A stretch of 64,000 bases of DNA from Daphnia carinata (lineage: Eukaryota; Arthropoda; Branchiopoda; Diplostraca; Daphniidae), in contig NC_081340.1 in the NCBI RefSeq assembly GCF_022539665.2, positions 4,897,357 to 4,961,356 of the forward strand, given 5' to 3'. Positions 49,701 through 61,600 of the stretch are shown one piece after another (the first letter of the stretch is position 1; every line of letters begins with the position of its first letter). The translations under genes were made by a program, and so were the position numbers. The notes below the pieces were generated by a model that searched no databases, was not told the DNA's origin, and saw nothing but the letters and a program-made list of their open reading frames with translations.

Positions 49701-52700
49701 AATGATGGATGGCGGCCTTATTTAGTTTCATCGGAGAAAAAGGGGGCCGGACACCATCACAGGGACCTCAGCATCGCACAAGGGGGTGGAATACATAGAA
49801 ACCTGGGCAATATATGGCAAAAAGGAGACGGATGATGACGACTGGGCCCCCCCTCATTTCTAACAAAAAAAAAAAAAAAAAGGGAAAACGATAACAAGAT
49901 AACGTGAGAGAACATGGGCTAACAAAACTACTACTAGACGGCCATATTTTCTTTAAACAGTCCACCGTTTTGTGTCTACAAAAACAAGGGCTATGTTTTA
50001 CAAGAATATTCCGCTACGTGCAACGTACTATTATCTTTTGAGCGGGCTATAAAATCTATTATTCGGGTGACTGTTGGCGCTCATGTACTTAACCATTTCT
50101 CAGGAATATTCATGGGCGGTTTAATTTTGGGGTAGGTGCACATGTAGGTTTGAATGTTATATCCACTGGGCCAATCCATATTTGATTGGTAAGCAAATAT
50201 CCGAGTTCATACAAGAGACGTCACAAAACCAATTTATCTAAGTTGAATGTTTCATGAGGGCTATTCGATCTCTTTTTACCTATGCGTATGATTTTCCAGT
50301 TCGTTTAACTTTTTGGCTCTCCTTTAACGATTTTCTTACTTCGACCCCCCCCCTTTTCGGATAAAACAAACGGACAATTTTTTTTTTGTTTGTGGGGCCT
50401 TTTTTTAGAGATTGGGTGGGACCAATGCGGGATCTCCAAAGTCTCAGTTGAATAATCAATCATAGTTAAATAAGAATGCTACGCCAAATACGTAGACTTT
50501 TTACAAGAAAAATGTTCTCCACTACAAAATTCGAAGAGCAAAAACATCCCAAGCCGTAAACGTAAACACACACACACAAAAAAAAAAACCTTTAATGAAA
50601 AGTGATGTTCGCTTTTTTTTTTTTTCAAAAAGATGTAAAAGAAAACGACAGAGCACGAGGAAGTGGAGCAGATGTTAAAAAAAGTCGGATGAACGTCGCT
50701 GTTCGTATTAGTGGAAATAAACGGAGAGGCAAAGTAGGAGAGCGAATAAAAAGCAACGTGAGCTCACGCTAGACGAGATCGTGTCGTTAAAAACACACAC
50801 ACACACAGACGATCGATACACGCAAAGTATATGTGTGTCTACTCTGAAAAAAACATTTCGACTTGACTTATTTATCATCTCGATTTCGAAAAGAACCACG
50901 CCTACAACCGGGTGTATTTTTTTGTTTCTTCCTGTGGAGAAATAACCTTTTATAAGCATATAATAAAGCTACTAAAACAAAAACAAAAAATGTATATAAG
51001 CTCTTAAAAACCTGAGCGTTATATGTGCTGAGCAAAGTTTAAAAAAAAAAAGGGCGACATCAAAAGGGCGTTACATTCCGGATCACTCTATTGCGAAGTC
51101 CGGCAAACATTTCCGACAACTGGCCAATAGGAGAAGAGTGTCTTCAGAAACGATCACCTTATCTAAAAGCTAAAGGTGTATGAAAATCGACTAGTAGCAA
51201 ACGGAAAACGGGGGGAACACATGACGGCGAATGAGCAAACTTTGTTCACCTGACTCCTCCCTTTTCTTCTTTACTGTTGGCGTCTTAATTGGGGAAAAAA
51301 GAAAGGTGGAAGAGGACAGGGGGACGAATATTGTCCATTTCCACCTATCCATCGGTAAATCAGGAAACGGAACTCTTGTCTCTATAGACTTTATCTCTTT
51401 TTTTCTTTTCCTATCTCTTCATCTTTTCGTACGGAATTGGCTTCCTCCCAGGGATGTACACACACACACACACACTATGTGTGTAAAAGGACACGATATA
51501 GAAACGAGGGATGTTTTATATGGCAGGATAGTCCATTTAGTGTTTCTGAGCGCTGGCTCCGGATCAAACCGATTTCAAAAGAGACGCAGGGAAGAAAACA
51601 CGAAGGCAGAGGGTGGAAAGCAATGGGCGACAGGGTCTCTGATTGAATTGGACCAATTTATGGGTGGATAAATGGCATAAATGGCTCGAGGCGAGAGGCG
51701 AGTTGGCAAGCAAATCTTCTCTAGCTTCCTCCCTTTTTTCTCTCCAAAACGCGTGGACGGATGGCTACCCAAATTTTCGACTACTACCTAACTCTTACCG
51801 GAAATCGAAACCCCCCCCCCTTTTTTTTCTCTATTTTTACTTCCGTTTCGGAATGGGATGTGTTAGCCAATCCTCGATCTTCGAATCGAGTATCTTCTTT
51901 TTTTATTTGTAATTTTCTTTTTTCTCTTACACCCAAAGTCTCGTGCGACGATGATGGCTCCTTTGATAGCCCCTCCCTTGTCCGGTAGTCGTTGGACCCT
52001 TTTGAAATGTCTCCATCAGCATCGATTCTCCATTTCAAGACAAGGCAAATACTCTCCAGAAAAAAGCTTCTACCCGATCCCCACGACGTAGAAGGGGCCC
52101 ATTTTCAACCCACTAGAAAAAAAAAATAAATAAAATAAAGCCACTACGTAACTGGAGAAAACGGTGACGCCAAGCAACGAGTTAGGAGATATATACAGGA
52201 AAGAGCATTAGAGCTGACTTGACTTTATGGTTAATTGGATCCGCTTGGAAACGAGCGAGACGCCCCCCCCCCCCAACCGAGTAATTTTTTTTTTTCCAAA
52301 CAGCCTCTATACATACCTCTAACGCCTGCCTTTATCTTCCCTGAATAGAAAATGTATATTAATGAAGACAAGATTCTAGTAAAAAAGACACGGGGCTTCG
52401 TCGTCCCCAACAGTCAAAGTTTGAAAAGGGAAAAAAACTTTAAAGATGCACCCCCTTCATTCTTGTTAACGACGACACAACGAGAAGAGACGGTGTATAC
52501 TTCGGAATCGGAAAGAGGACCGGATTAATTGTGAAGGGAGAGTTATTAGCATACTTAGACACACTTAAAAATAAAGCCCTCGCTATTCTGTCTCTATTGA
52601 ACTGGTGAACGGCACCGAACCCCCCCCCCCATTCGAAAAAAAAGTTGGATTAGTTATATATCTTCTTCCGTGAAGCCCCTCCGTGCGTTTCATTCTAGCC

Positions 52701-53331
52701 TTTCTTTTTTTTTTGATAGGCATAAACAACTTGGTGTAGGCAAAAGCCAGGAAATGTTTTAGCTACTAGTCTTGTAGCGTGTGTATCACCATCGAGGCCG
52801 TCACTTGTACCGAAAACAAAAAAATAAACGTCAGTGGGATCGACACGCAAGACCACGCCCAATTGCAGTTGCATCTAGCAACACAACTTTTTTTTTTAGT
52901 GTATATTCGGAATGATGATGATGACCTTAGATGGGAAAGACTGGATGGATTAGAAGGCGGGCTTAATTGACCACAGTCGAAAGGCAAAAAAGAACGATGA
53001 TTCGGTGCTCCTGAATAACGCTATGAAATCAAATGCAAATCAGACAAAAGAAAAGATTGTATAAGAGCTGACTCGCTAGATATGGTGCTATTCGGTACAG
53101 GTTGACATTCAACAACATTCCAAGAAAGAAATAGCGATAAATAGATATGATCACTAAACAATCTTTCTTGCAGTATTGCATCGCGAAGTTCATTTAGCTA
53201 TTAATGTGAATGAATATCAATAGCTCTTTAATCTTCATCATTTCTAAAAGGGGGGGGGCCTATATAAACACATCCAGACTATTTGAAAATGGTAATACTG
53301 AACTAAATTTGAAATGTTCTCAACTAGAAAT
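46751..53331. other. Intergenic region, no supported gene
   Basis: This 6.6-kb stretch lies between the large gene and the adenosine kinase 3' end. It has moderate homopolymers (T12 near 47951, A15 near 48440, A17 near 49865) and C runs. Open frames are short, and none shows a domain or coherent splice structure. The right end includes the adenosine kinase 3' UTR; an ATTAAA on the minus strand near 53230 is a possible poly(A) signal. Confidence 0.5.
48281..48310 (+). promoter_or_regulatory. Orphan core-promoter-like pair: TATA-like and initiator
   Basis: TATAGATA at 48281-48288 is followed by ATCAGTC, with the initiator A at 48307, 26 bp after the TATA start and close to the arthropod spacing. 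A YY1/Pho-like AAAATGGCCGCCG lies just upstream (48262-48274). No coding exon follows that I can support, so this may be chance or a non-coding promoter. Confidence 0.25.
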
Positions 53332-55159
53332 TCAAAGCGGGAGTCGACAACCGACTTGAGTAATGACGATACGAGCTGTTTGTTGGCCGGTAGCGACGCA
53401 AACATCGAGCGGACTTGAGACGAGAAGTTGTGAAAGAAATCCAGCTAAAAACGCATCACCAGCTCCGGTTGTGTCTTTGATTTCTTTCGGCTGAAGTTTC
53501 ACAGCCGCGTATTCCCAAGAATCGGACGAAGTAGCGCAAACGACTCCCGAAGCTCCGCAAGTCACAACTACCAATCGTTCGTTCAGATTAGACCAATCCC
53601 AATCAGCCGACCCTATTTTTCGAAAAACCTCAATCATTTTTCTTTTTTAAAAATTTTCCAAACGAAACAAAAATATAACTCCACCTTGAAAATCGTCGAG
53701 AAGACAAGATTGAGTTTGATTCACAGGTGGGATATATTCCAAACCGGCAATTTTGCGAGCCACGCTGGCTATGGGTTCAGCGTGATTAACCAGGCCGGCA
53801 CATTGGGCCAATGCACGGAATTCGTCTTCGTTACCAACGACGAGGTTGCAGTAGGAAAGAAACCGTCTATATGCAGTCCCATCGGTGTGCGTAAGACGGA
53901 TTTAATAATATACGATCAGCCCATAATATAATGATTTCAAACGGGAAAGAAAAAAACGACTGGGGGTATTTCTTTTTAGCTGCTGCAAGGTGAACCACAA
54001 GTGCGCTTCCATTAGTGATGGTTTCAATTAAGAGCTAGTCAAGCATACGTAAGGCTACACAGATCTTCTTTCATTTTTGATGAAGAAAGATTGCCTTAGA
54101 TGGTTCAGCTGGCCATCGAATCGCAAAACAACCGAAGCGCGGGAAAAAACACATCTTCTTTTTTGTCCGTTGATTTAAATAAAATATCATGAAAGCGTCC
54201 TACCTTAAAAGACTGTGAGACTGCAGGCAGATATATTGGGCCGAAAGGCTAAAGAGACGGACGAGCCCACATCGAGAATGGCCACGGATTAGGGCCGCCA
54301 TAGCAACGTCGGGGCTGTGGCTAGCAAAGAATCCTTCGATATAGAGAACTCTGGCCCGATCTATCAAATCTCTGACGTCGTTAATGCTGTCCAAATTCTT
54401 CATACTGAATTCACGAGCTGCACCGATGTTAGCAGCCAGGCAACGCGTGCCGTCCGGGCGGACAATAGCAACGCAACAGCCCGTCGGCAAGTTTTCATCA
54501 ATGACGTATCTGCGTTGATTCCAAAGAAAAAACAAAGTAGTTAGGTTTGTGAACTTGTCCCTTATTACACAGCTTGCCTTACAATAAGGATTAGCTTGGC
54601 ATATTTATTATTTGTTGAAAAGAACTTTTTCGCTGCGCTTACCGAGTTTGAACGCCATCTTGGGCTAATAACTTTTGAAGGATGATGCCGACGGGATCGT
54701 TGGCAATTTTAGCAACCACGTAAGACGGCCATTTGTTGTTGACGAGTCGGCAAAGGATTCGCAACGTGTTTTGTGCGCTGCCACCTGCCACGTATTCGAC
54801 TGGGTAACTACAGCACGCCATGCATTAGACAATTGATTAGACTGCATCACTGACTAATGTCGGGGCCAAACGCTACTTGTGTAGGACTTCCGAGAAAAGG
54901 CTCTGTTGTTCCCTTGTTATTTCGATCTGCGCATCACAGGGTAATCCATATTTCTTTATCTAGATCAAAGACGGCATTTGGAAGATATAATGTAATATTG
55001 AGGAGCAAAAAAAATAAAATAAAATAACATTTGCTATACCAATGAGTCATCTGCAACCGATATCGACATATCTAATAATGCGTTGCAAAAGGCAATCACA
55101 GCCACAGGTTCAGCGCTCTCTTCGCCATGGCCATTGCCGTTTATTGGTCCGCTAGGCAT
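53332..55159 (-). CDS. Adk: Adenosine kinase (6 coding exons, 378 aa)
   Basis: This PfkB/ribokinase-family enzyme phosphorylates adenosine to AMP with ATP in purine salvage, and controls adenosine levels. Exons in order are 55159-55040, 54959-54877, 54807-54643, 54509-54204, 53866-53685 and 53612-53332. All are in phase with GT-AG introns of 69-337 bp; total 1,137 nt with TGA. Landmarks include NALLDMS near residue 26 (ribose-binding Asp 30), VEYVAGGSAQNTLR at 71-84 (Gly-Gly hinge), NLPTG and LAANIGAA in the lid, and VVGNEDEF. KDTTGAGDAFLAGF holds the anion-hole GAGD motif with catalytic Asp near 338. Length fits human isoforms (345-362 aa) plus a short N-terminal extension (MPSGPINGNGHGEESAEP). 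The human-type GNPLLD reads CNALLD here. A likely 5' UTR intron precedes the start codon (acceptor AAACAG|AAATGCC). Confidence 0.95.
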
Positions 55160-55164
55160 TTCTG

Positions 55165-56174
55165 TTTAAAGAAAAAGAAATTAAATAGTTGAATGAGCTA
55201 AACATTTAAAAGAATTCAATATCGATGAAATTAAGGAAAGCGGAACAAACTATTTGGGTTATTTTTATGTCCTGTTGTTGATCGTTAAATCTTTTCGGCA
55301 GAGTCTTTGTCGCGAATGCCAATTTTTTACGATTGTCGAACATAGCATGACCAAAACGATAGAAAGCCAGAAATTTAACGTTCATGCAACATTTAGGTCA
55401 GTGGAAAGTTCTTTAATCTCTGTTTGGCTAAAATAAGTGCCACAAGACACTCATTAATGCCCATTTTAAGGAAGGAAACCAAGGTGGAAATCAAACTTTT
55501 AAGCATTCTAAATTTCAGATGAACATCATTTGCCTGATATAGCCATCGTGTAGCCAACATGAATTGAAATAACTAGGTAAGCACAGAATGCTTTACTGTA
55601 AGATGTTGAGTTAGTATGACATGACTTTCTAGTGTGATCCCCACAACATCATTTGATATTTGTGGCAAACTGCCTTTCTTTCCTTACACGTTACATATAG
55701 ATGAATGATGGCCAAATATGTATACTTTCTGGTGTGGAACAATTTTTGTTCAGTTAGTATCTAGAGTAATATTAAAGCAACATATACTTTTGGAATAGTG
55801 CCGTAAATGGTCAACAAGTTGTGAACAATTCAAATAATCTCAAACATCGAAACCTTGTGTTCCAATCCCAGACCTGCAACACTTTAAATCACTTATACAC
55901 CAGAGGACACATTCAGTTGACCACCTGATAAAAAGAAACATGCTTTTACCCTAGTACACCATGATTTTAGCCTACTTCTATGTAAAATTAGAAAGTCAGC
56001 AATTGATTTCATACACACGAGGAGGTTACGTCGATTCAGAAACTTTCTATCTTGTAAAACTTCACTAAAATATATACAGAAATTTTGCTAAGATCAAAGA
56101 CAAAAGTAAAAACGAATTACTTACGATTAATTTGGTTTTCAAAAAGTAAGGGGCTTACAATCACGCGCGCATAC
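55165..56174 (-). other. Putative 5' UTR intron of adenosine kinase
   Basis: About 1 kb with no homopolymers and no supported coding exon. It runs from the donor CTAAAG|GTATGCG (exon end 56175) to the acceptor TTTAAACAG just before the adenosine kinase start codon. Assignment to Adk is inferred from position and strand. Confidence 0.4.
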
Positions 56175-56260
56175 CTTTAGTTCGACCTTCACACAAAACT
56201 TCTGTTTACTATTTTATCACCATTTCGCCATCTACCGACGAAAATAAAATGGCGCCATAA
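56175..56260. promoter_or_regulatory. Divergent promoter between adenosine kinase and the coiled-coil gene, with CTCF-like site
   Basis: The region holds a putative minus-strand first exon of Adk (donor at 56173-56174), a CTCF-like GCCATCTA at 56227-56234 (minus strand CGGTAGATGGCGAA) and a YY1-like palindrome ATGGCGCCAT at 56249-56258. The next gene on the plus strand begins within 700 bp, so a shared bidirectional promoter is plausible. Confidence 0.4.
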
Positions 56261-56918
56261 AATGTTGCATGTGCGATTAAATTTTAATAACCACACATGT
56301 TTACTAGTGTTTTTGCTATTGTACAGCTAATTATTAAACCAAATTTTTAAATAAATAACTTGGATTACCTTTGGATTCTTCAGAGACTACCAAGAGGATC
56401 GCCATTAAGCAATTCAAGCAGTACAGAATAAGAATTTCACTAAAACGAAGATATTCCATTAATTGTGGCTATAGCAAAAAGAGAGAGAATATTTAAGACA
56501 ATTACTGAAGGCCAAATTGTGGATTGGAATGCAAAATTACAGTGGAGTCAGTTATCAGGACGCTGAGGTCACTCATCTAAATCTCATGTTCGGTAACAAG
56601 CAGCTAGGCGTGTTATTACAATCCGACTTTAGTTCAGAAATCACCTTAAACTCGACACGGCGAATGTGCTAGATTCAAGGCAATTATTGCCAACATTCAG
56701 TTTCCGACCATTTTTGTTTGCAATTTTGTTAAGTTGATAATAATCGGGCCTAATAAAATAATTGAGTTCAGTCACGTTTCACCGGCCATCAAACCCAGAC
56801 GACGCTGTGAAAGACCGACTGCTATACCTAATCAGGCAAAAGGTCATATCGTTTCATTTGAAAAAAAGAACGAACATTTTCTTCTCTTAATTTTCCAAAA
56901 AGAAAATTTTGTTACAAA

Positions 56919-57814
56919 ATGAATAAATATACTTTGGCGACAGTGGTCATCAGTGTCACTATTTTGGCTACCGCGTATGCACCGCCTGATAGGCTGCTAA
57001 GCACATTTTTTGGAAACATATTTAACGGGCCTAATCATCCGTCTGAACCAACTGCAGGTCAAGAAGCCAAATCAAGGGTAAAAATATTTGATATTTAATA
57101 TAAAAACCATTTTAAGATGTTAAAATTTGACTAAAAAAGGTATGGTAATTGGTGTGTAGATTTCTGCAGTGTAGCGTTGCAACATCTGTTACGCTTCCTT
57201 AATAGTACTAAATTTCAAAATTATATCATTACTAGCCTAATTCGGGACACATCATTGTCCGGAGAGATACCCTTACGTCGGACGAATCCCTACCGGAACC
57301 CAAACCAGGCTATTTTTTAAACGGAGACAGCAAAGTGGAATTCAACGCAACGATTAAGTTACAACTCGAAAGCAAACTCTTGCAGCAACAAATCAAGAAG
57401 ACAGAACTAGCTGAAAATGCATTGTTCGAGGCTCGCAGAAAAGTGAAAGAATTAGAGATTGAAGTCAATAAGACACAAGGATTGGCTACCATTGCAATCC
57501 TTAAAGACATTATAAGGCAGACTGCTATAAACGCGACCTTGCTCCTCCAACAGGAAAGGGTAGCAGCCAATGCCACTATAACACAGCTACAGAAAGAAAA
57601 CGAAGATTTAAAGATTCGATGCAAAGAAGTTGCTGTCAGTATAGTATCGGAGTTGGATCAAAACGCGACCCTTATCCTTCAAGCAGAACAGAAAATTGCC
57701 AGTGAGAAATTAGATCTGTTACAACAACAATACGATGAGTTGACGGAGATATGCGACCAAAAAGATGCTGAAATAACGAAAATAGAATCATGCTGCGAGA
57801 AGAGAATATGTTAG
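56919..57814 (+). CDS. Small secreted coiled-coil protein, unrecognised (2 exons, 245 aa)
   Basis: Exon 56919-57077 encodes a signal peptide (MNKYTLATVVISVTILATAYA) and a short Pro-containing segment. A 158-bp intron (CAAGG|GTAAAA to TTACTAG|CCT) leads to exon 57236-57814, ending TAG. The second exon is helical and Gln/Glu/Lys/Leu-rich, with heptad-like spacing from about residue 87 to 237. It repeats a unit of NAT followed by Leu/Ile and Gln (N90, N152, N165, N196) and ends in ESCCEKRIC. Five N-glycosylation sequons fit secretion. An AATAAA at about 57957 gives a short 3' UTR. I do not recognise a family; lineage-specific is a guess. It lies divergent from Adk and convergent with Slc12a9. 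Confidence 0.75.
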
Positions 57815-58694
57815 TTTTACTCCCATCCATACTTATCGAATAATTCTTCGGTTAAAAAAAATCTACTTCCCTTTCACATACAATTCAGCTTTTTCATCTT
57901 CTAATTGGCATTCATGGTAGCCCTAGTAACAACCTAAAGACAACACAAAATCTGCAAATAAAATAAAAGGTGCAATTTATTATGGGTACTCTGGAATTAT
58001 TACGAAAGGATATGAGTGATGTTTTATCATTTACTGGCAACCAAACACTGGGAGAAATAAAAAAAATACCTGTAAGGTAGGCAGAATAAGTAATAGTTCA
58101 CCTATTGAGCCATAAACATTGTTACACTGGAGAACTGTAACCAACTAGAAGGGTAGTCCAGGTGATTTCGTAAGGGAAACTCCACGTGAAAGAAAAGTCA
58201 CTGCAAAACGTTAGCTTATTGGCGGAGGTTAACTCCTTAAAGACGGCTAGAAATAGTTAAAAAAAAACAATTTAATTAGCAGCCAGCAATTAGTGTTGTG
58301 TTCCCTGATGGTATTCCCTAAAATGTTGCTAAACATGATCGTTAAGGACCTAAATATTTGTAGAATTATTGTAGGATAGGAGAGAATCATTGTTTTCTCC
58401 GAAAGAAAGTTTTTTGCAGACTGATTGGAAAGCTTACAGCAAGGCAGTGTTAAGAACTTTAGAACAGCCTCAACACTTTAGATTAAATAGAGTTTCGATT
58501 AAATACAACACGAATTGCTCTACCGATGTTGGGTGGTGATCACTTTTCAAGGGGAAAAAAGGGAAAAAATACGCTTATGGGGAAGGATTCGAAAAAAAAA
58601 ACAGTAACGTATACAAAAATATTTTAAAAGAAAACTTTAGAAGCTAAAGAAATAAAATATGGCAAAAGAACGGAGGGAATTTCATTCAACTCAT
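57815..58694. other. 3' untranslated and intergenic DNA between convergent genes
   Basis: This 880 bp lies between the stop codons of the plus-strand coiled-coil gene and minus-strand Slc12a9. It holds the facing poly(A) signals and a second possible minus-strand signal (ATTAAA near 58273). No coding exon is seen. Confidence 0.5.
57957..57981. terminator. Facing poly(A) signals of the coiled-coil gene and Slc12a9
   Basis: AATAAA on the plus strand (57957-57962, overlapping another) lies about 140 bp after the coiled-coil stop codon. TTTATT at 57976-57981 is AATAAA on the minus strand and could end Slc12a9 about 710 bp after its stop. The two transcripts would then meet or overlap tail-to-tail. 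Confidence 0.4.
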
Positions 58695-61600
58695 TCACAA
58701 GTTGGTGGATGTCACTGGACTAATGCCGTGGACGAATAAAACAGGTGGTAAACTATCTGACACGGTCGAAAGGGCTGATAGGTATTCCTCATTATTCTGG
58801 GTGGGAGACGGAAGTGGTAAATAAAGGAAGACTACTACGCTATTGGTTGAATTTTGAAGAAGAAGACGATTAACCTGTAAACTGTTGGACGGTTGTTGGC
58901 CATCGGACAACGTACTTGTAGCCACTACCACACGTGCTTTAATACGTAGATCCTTCAGTTGTCGGCGCAGTAGTTGCTGTCGTCGTAGAGTTTCTTCTTC
59001 ATTTTCAGGCGTAGGCAATAGAAATACTCTTAGTTCGAGATCTTTCCACACTGGGACCTACACATTACTTAGTGAAAATGCATCAATCAATATTTCTCTG
59101 CGGAAAAACTTTCATACCATGTGCAAAATGCAAGCTAGCTGAAGTTGGAAGAGACTGGATGTATCAAATTGATCGGAGTATTGTCCTCCAAAGAGGTTCA
59201 TTGGCCACACATCCATGTACATCGATTTCTTTTGGCTATAAATGTAGAAAAATTTTAAAAGTTTGATGTGAAATCAAACAAAGAATAAATAAAAATACTT
59301 GGTGATTAAATGAAAATCGAGTGTGTGAAAGTGCCGACATAGGCAGACATTTTTCCGTAGACGAATAATATCCTTCACCATAGCCACGTACTCGCTAGGA
59401 GAAACAAACCGCTGTTGGTTAGAATCACGCACCGGATACAAGTTAGCGTCTGCTCCTAAGCTGGATACGCTCTCTCTCCTTAAACTGCGGAGTATAAATA
59501 ATAAAAAATGTTTATCTTCTACAAAATTGAATCCAAAGTAGAATACCAATACAGAAACTATTAATACCTGTACAGCAAATCTGTTTGAGGATGACTGTCA
59601 TAGAAACCCAGGCATATGGTGTTCGGCTTCATGGCTCCTAATCCTGACAAACGTATCAGATGGTGCATTCCCTCGCGTACTGATGGTGACACTGTCGTTT
59701 CTACGAACCCCTTGATCTTCAGTCGTTCAATTAAATCAACCCAAGCCGTGTGCTCTGCCGTTGTTGTTATGGAGTCGGGATCGGTAACAGATCCAATCTT
59801 AACATGCCCTAGTTCATTAAAAAGTATTTTTTAAATGTGTGCCATACAAGGATGTTTTTAAAGTTACCTAGTACGTAAAGCCCACTTTTTTTTAGAGCAT
59901 TGACAAAAGAAATGAGTGGGATGGAAGAACGTGGGTTGCTAACCAATAAGAGAATCTGAGGGCGCCAAAACTTCACGTGATCTTTCCTGGAATCAAGGAG
60001 TAGAAGATATTTTCTAACCTGAAAAAGCCAATTCACGTGTCAATAACGGACTGTGCTGATTACAAAATTGCATTAAACCTGATGAAATATAATAGCTTGG
60101 CTAATGGAGCCCCAGTTGGCAGTGCGCGCCGGAGAGAAAAAATGGAGCATAATAATCAGTATTAAACAGAGGAGCAGAGAGACGGAAGCGTAAACGGGAT
60201 TAATGACAAACATCATAACCATAGTTCCTGTCAATCCCAGAAGAGCCGTATGCCAAGTGAAATACTGGAAAGTTGGCCTTTAATAGAAAAAAAAATGTGT
60301 TAACTTTGTGGTTCTCAAATCAATGACAATTTCGAAACCTAAAATTTGGAGCCGATGAAAGTTCAGGCATAAGACATGCCAGATTTGTTGCGCAGTAGGA
60401 CAGGAGGAAGAGAACTGAGTTCAGCTGTGCGATAACGTTTAGAGAGCCAATGAGCAGGCAGAACTCGACAAGTACTGCTACAAATAGCACGGAGCACCAA
60501 GGATTTCCTTTGTAGGTTCCCCGGAGAACGGGCTTGAGCATTGATCCTTTAAAAGAATTATCCTAAGTAAGAACAATGAAGGCAGATTATGTCTTGAAAT
60601 ACAATCTTACCAAATATGTCATCCCTTGCTAGAGCGGCCAGCACTCGGCTAGAGCCTATAAGATTACTGAGCGAGGCCGACCAAGTGGCGGTGACGATGC
60701 CCACGGTGACAAAAGGTTTCCATACACAGATACCCTGCAATTAAATTTAGAGTTATAAATTCACACTCCTGTGTTTGTTTTGAATAACTATACCATCATG
60801 AAAAGATAATCATTTTTCAAAAGGAAGTTCGAACATGTGGACGCCGTTAACAGGCTGAGTATGACGTAAACAAGTCCTGTGAAACCGACTGCGCTCAACG
60901 TTCCACGCGGAATACTCTTTGATGGATCTTTGAGTTCTCCAGACATGTTGGCACCGGCCATGATTCCGGTCACTCCACTGAACAAGACACCAAACACAGT
61001 GGCGAAAGAAACTAGCGCACCGTCTGGGGAGGTGTAATCCTGACCATAGTTCGGCCATAGATTTCCATAGAATGTGGCTGATGTTGTCAATCCGGTGAAA
61101 CTGCCATTGACTTTCATCGTTTCATTTTGAACTAAATGGTTGGCTTCCGGAATTGGGACCTATAGATATATGACAGTTAGATCAGGAAAAAAAATATTTT
61201 CTTTTCATAATTAAAATTTTATTACCTCAAAAGCTGGCTGGGCTAAAAATGAGACCACTACAACAGACAGACAGACAATCACAATACCCAAAATCACGGC
61301 AGATGCTTTTGCAAAAGCCGCAGCACCGATCAAGCAAACCACGATGTTAACCAAATTAATTGTAGAGGCATATCTAATTTAAGATTGAATCTATAACGTA
61401 ACTGTTAAAACTTTGGAAAAATATTGGCAAATACATACAAAAATCGCCACCAGCGCCCATCGGGAAATGCTCCGTCAACGAGATACCCTAGAAGGCGTTT
61501 AAATTTTATTAAACTGTTTTAACTGATTAATTTTTGGTTTTTTACCTGATGGGCCAAAATTTTCAACAAGTCCTTCAGCACAACCGGTAAGATAAAGTGC

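Noticed and set aside
51231-51671. 146-codon plus-strand frame in the intergenic gap
   Set aside because: Crosses a (CA)n tract (reads THTHTH), no domain and no flanking splice pattern.
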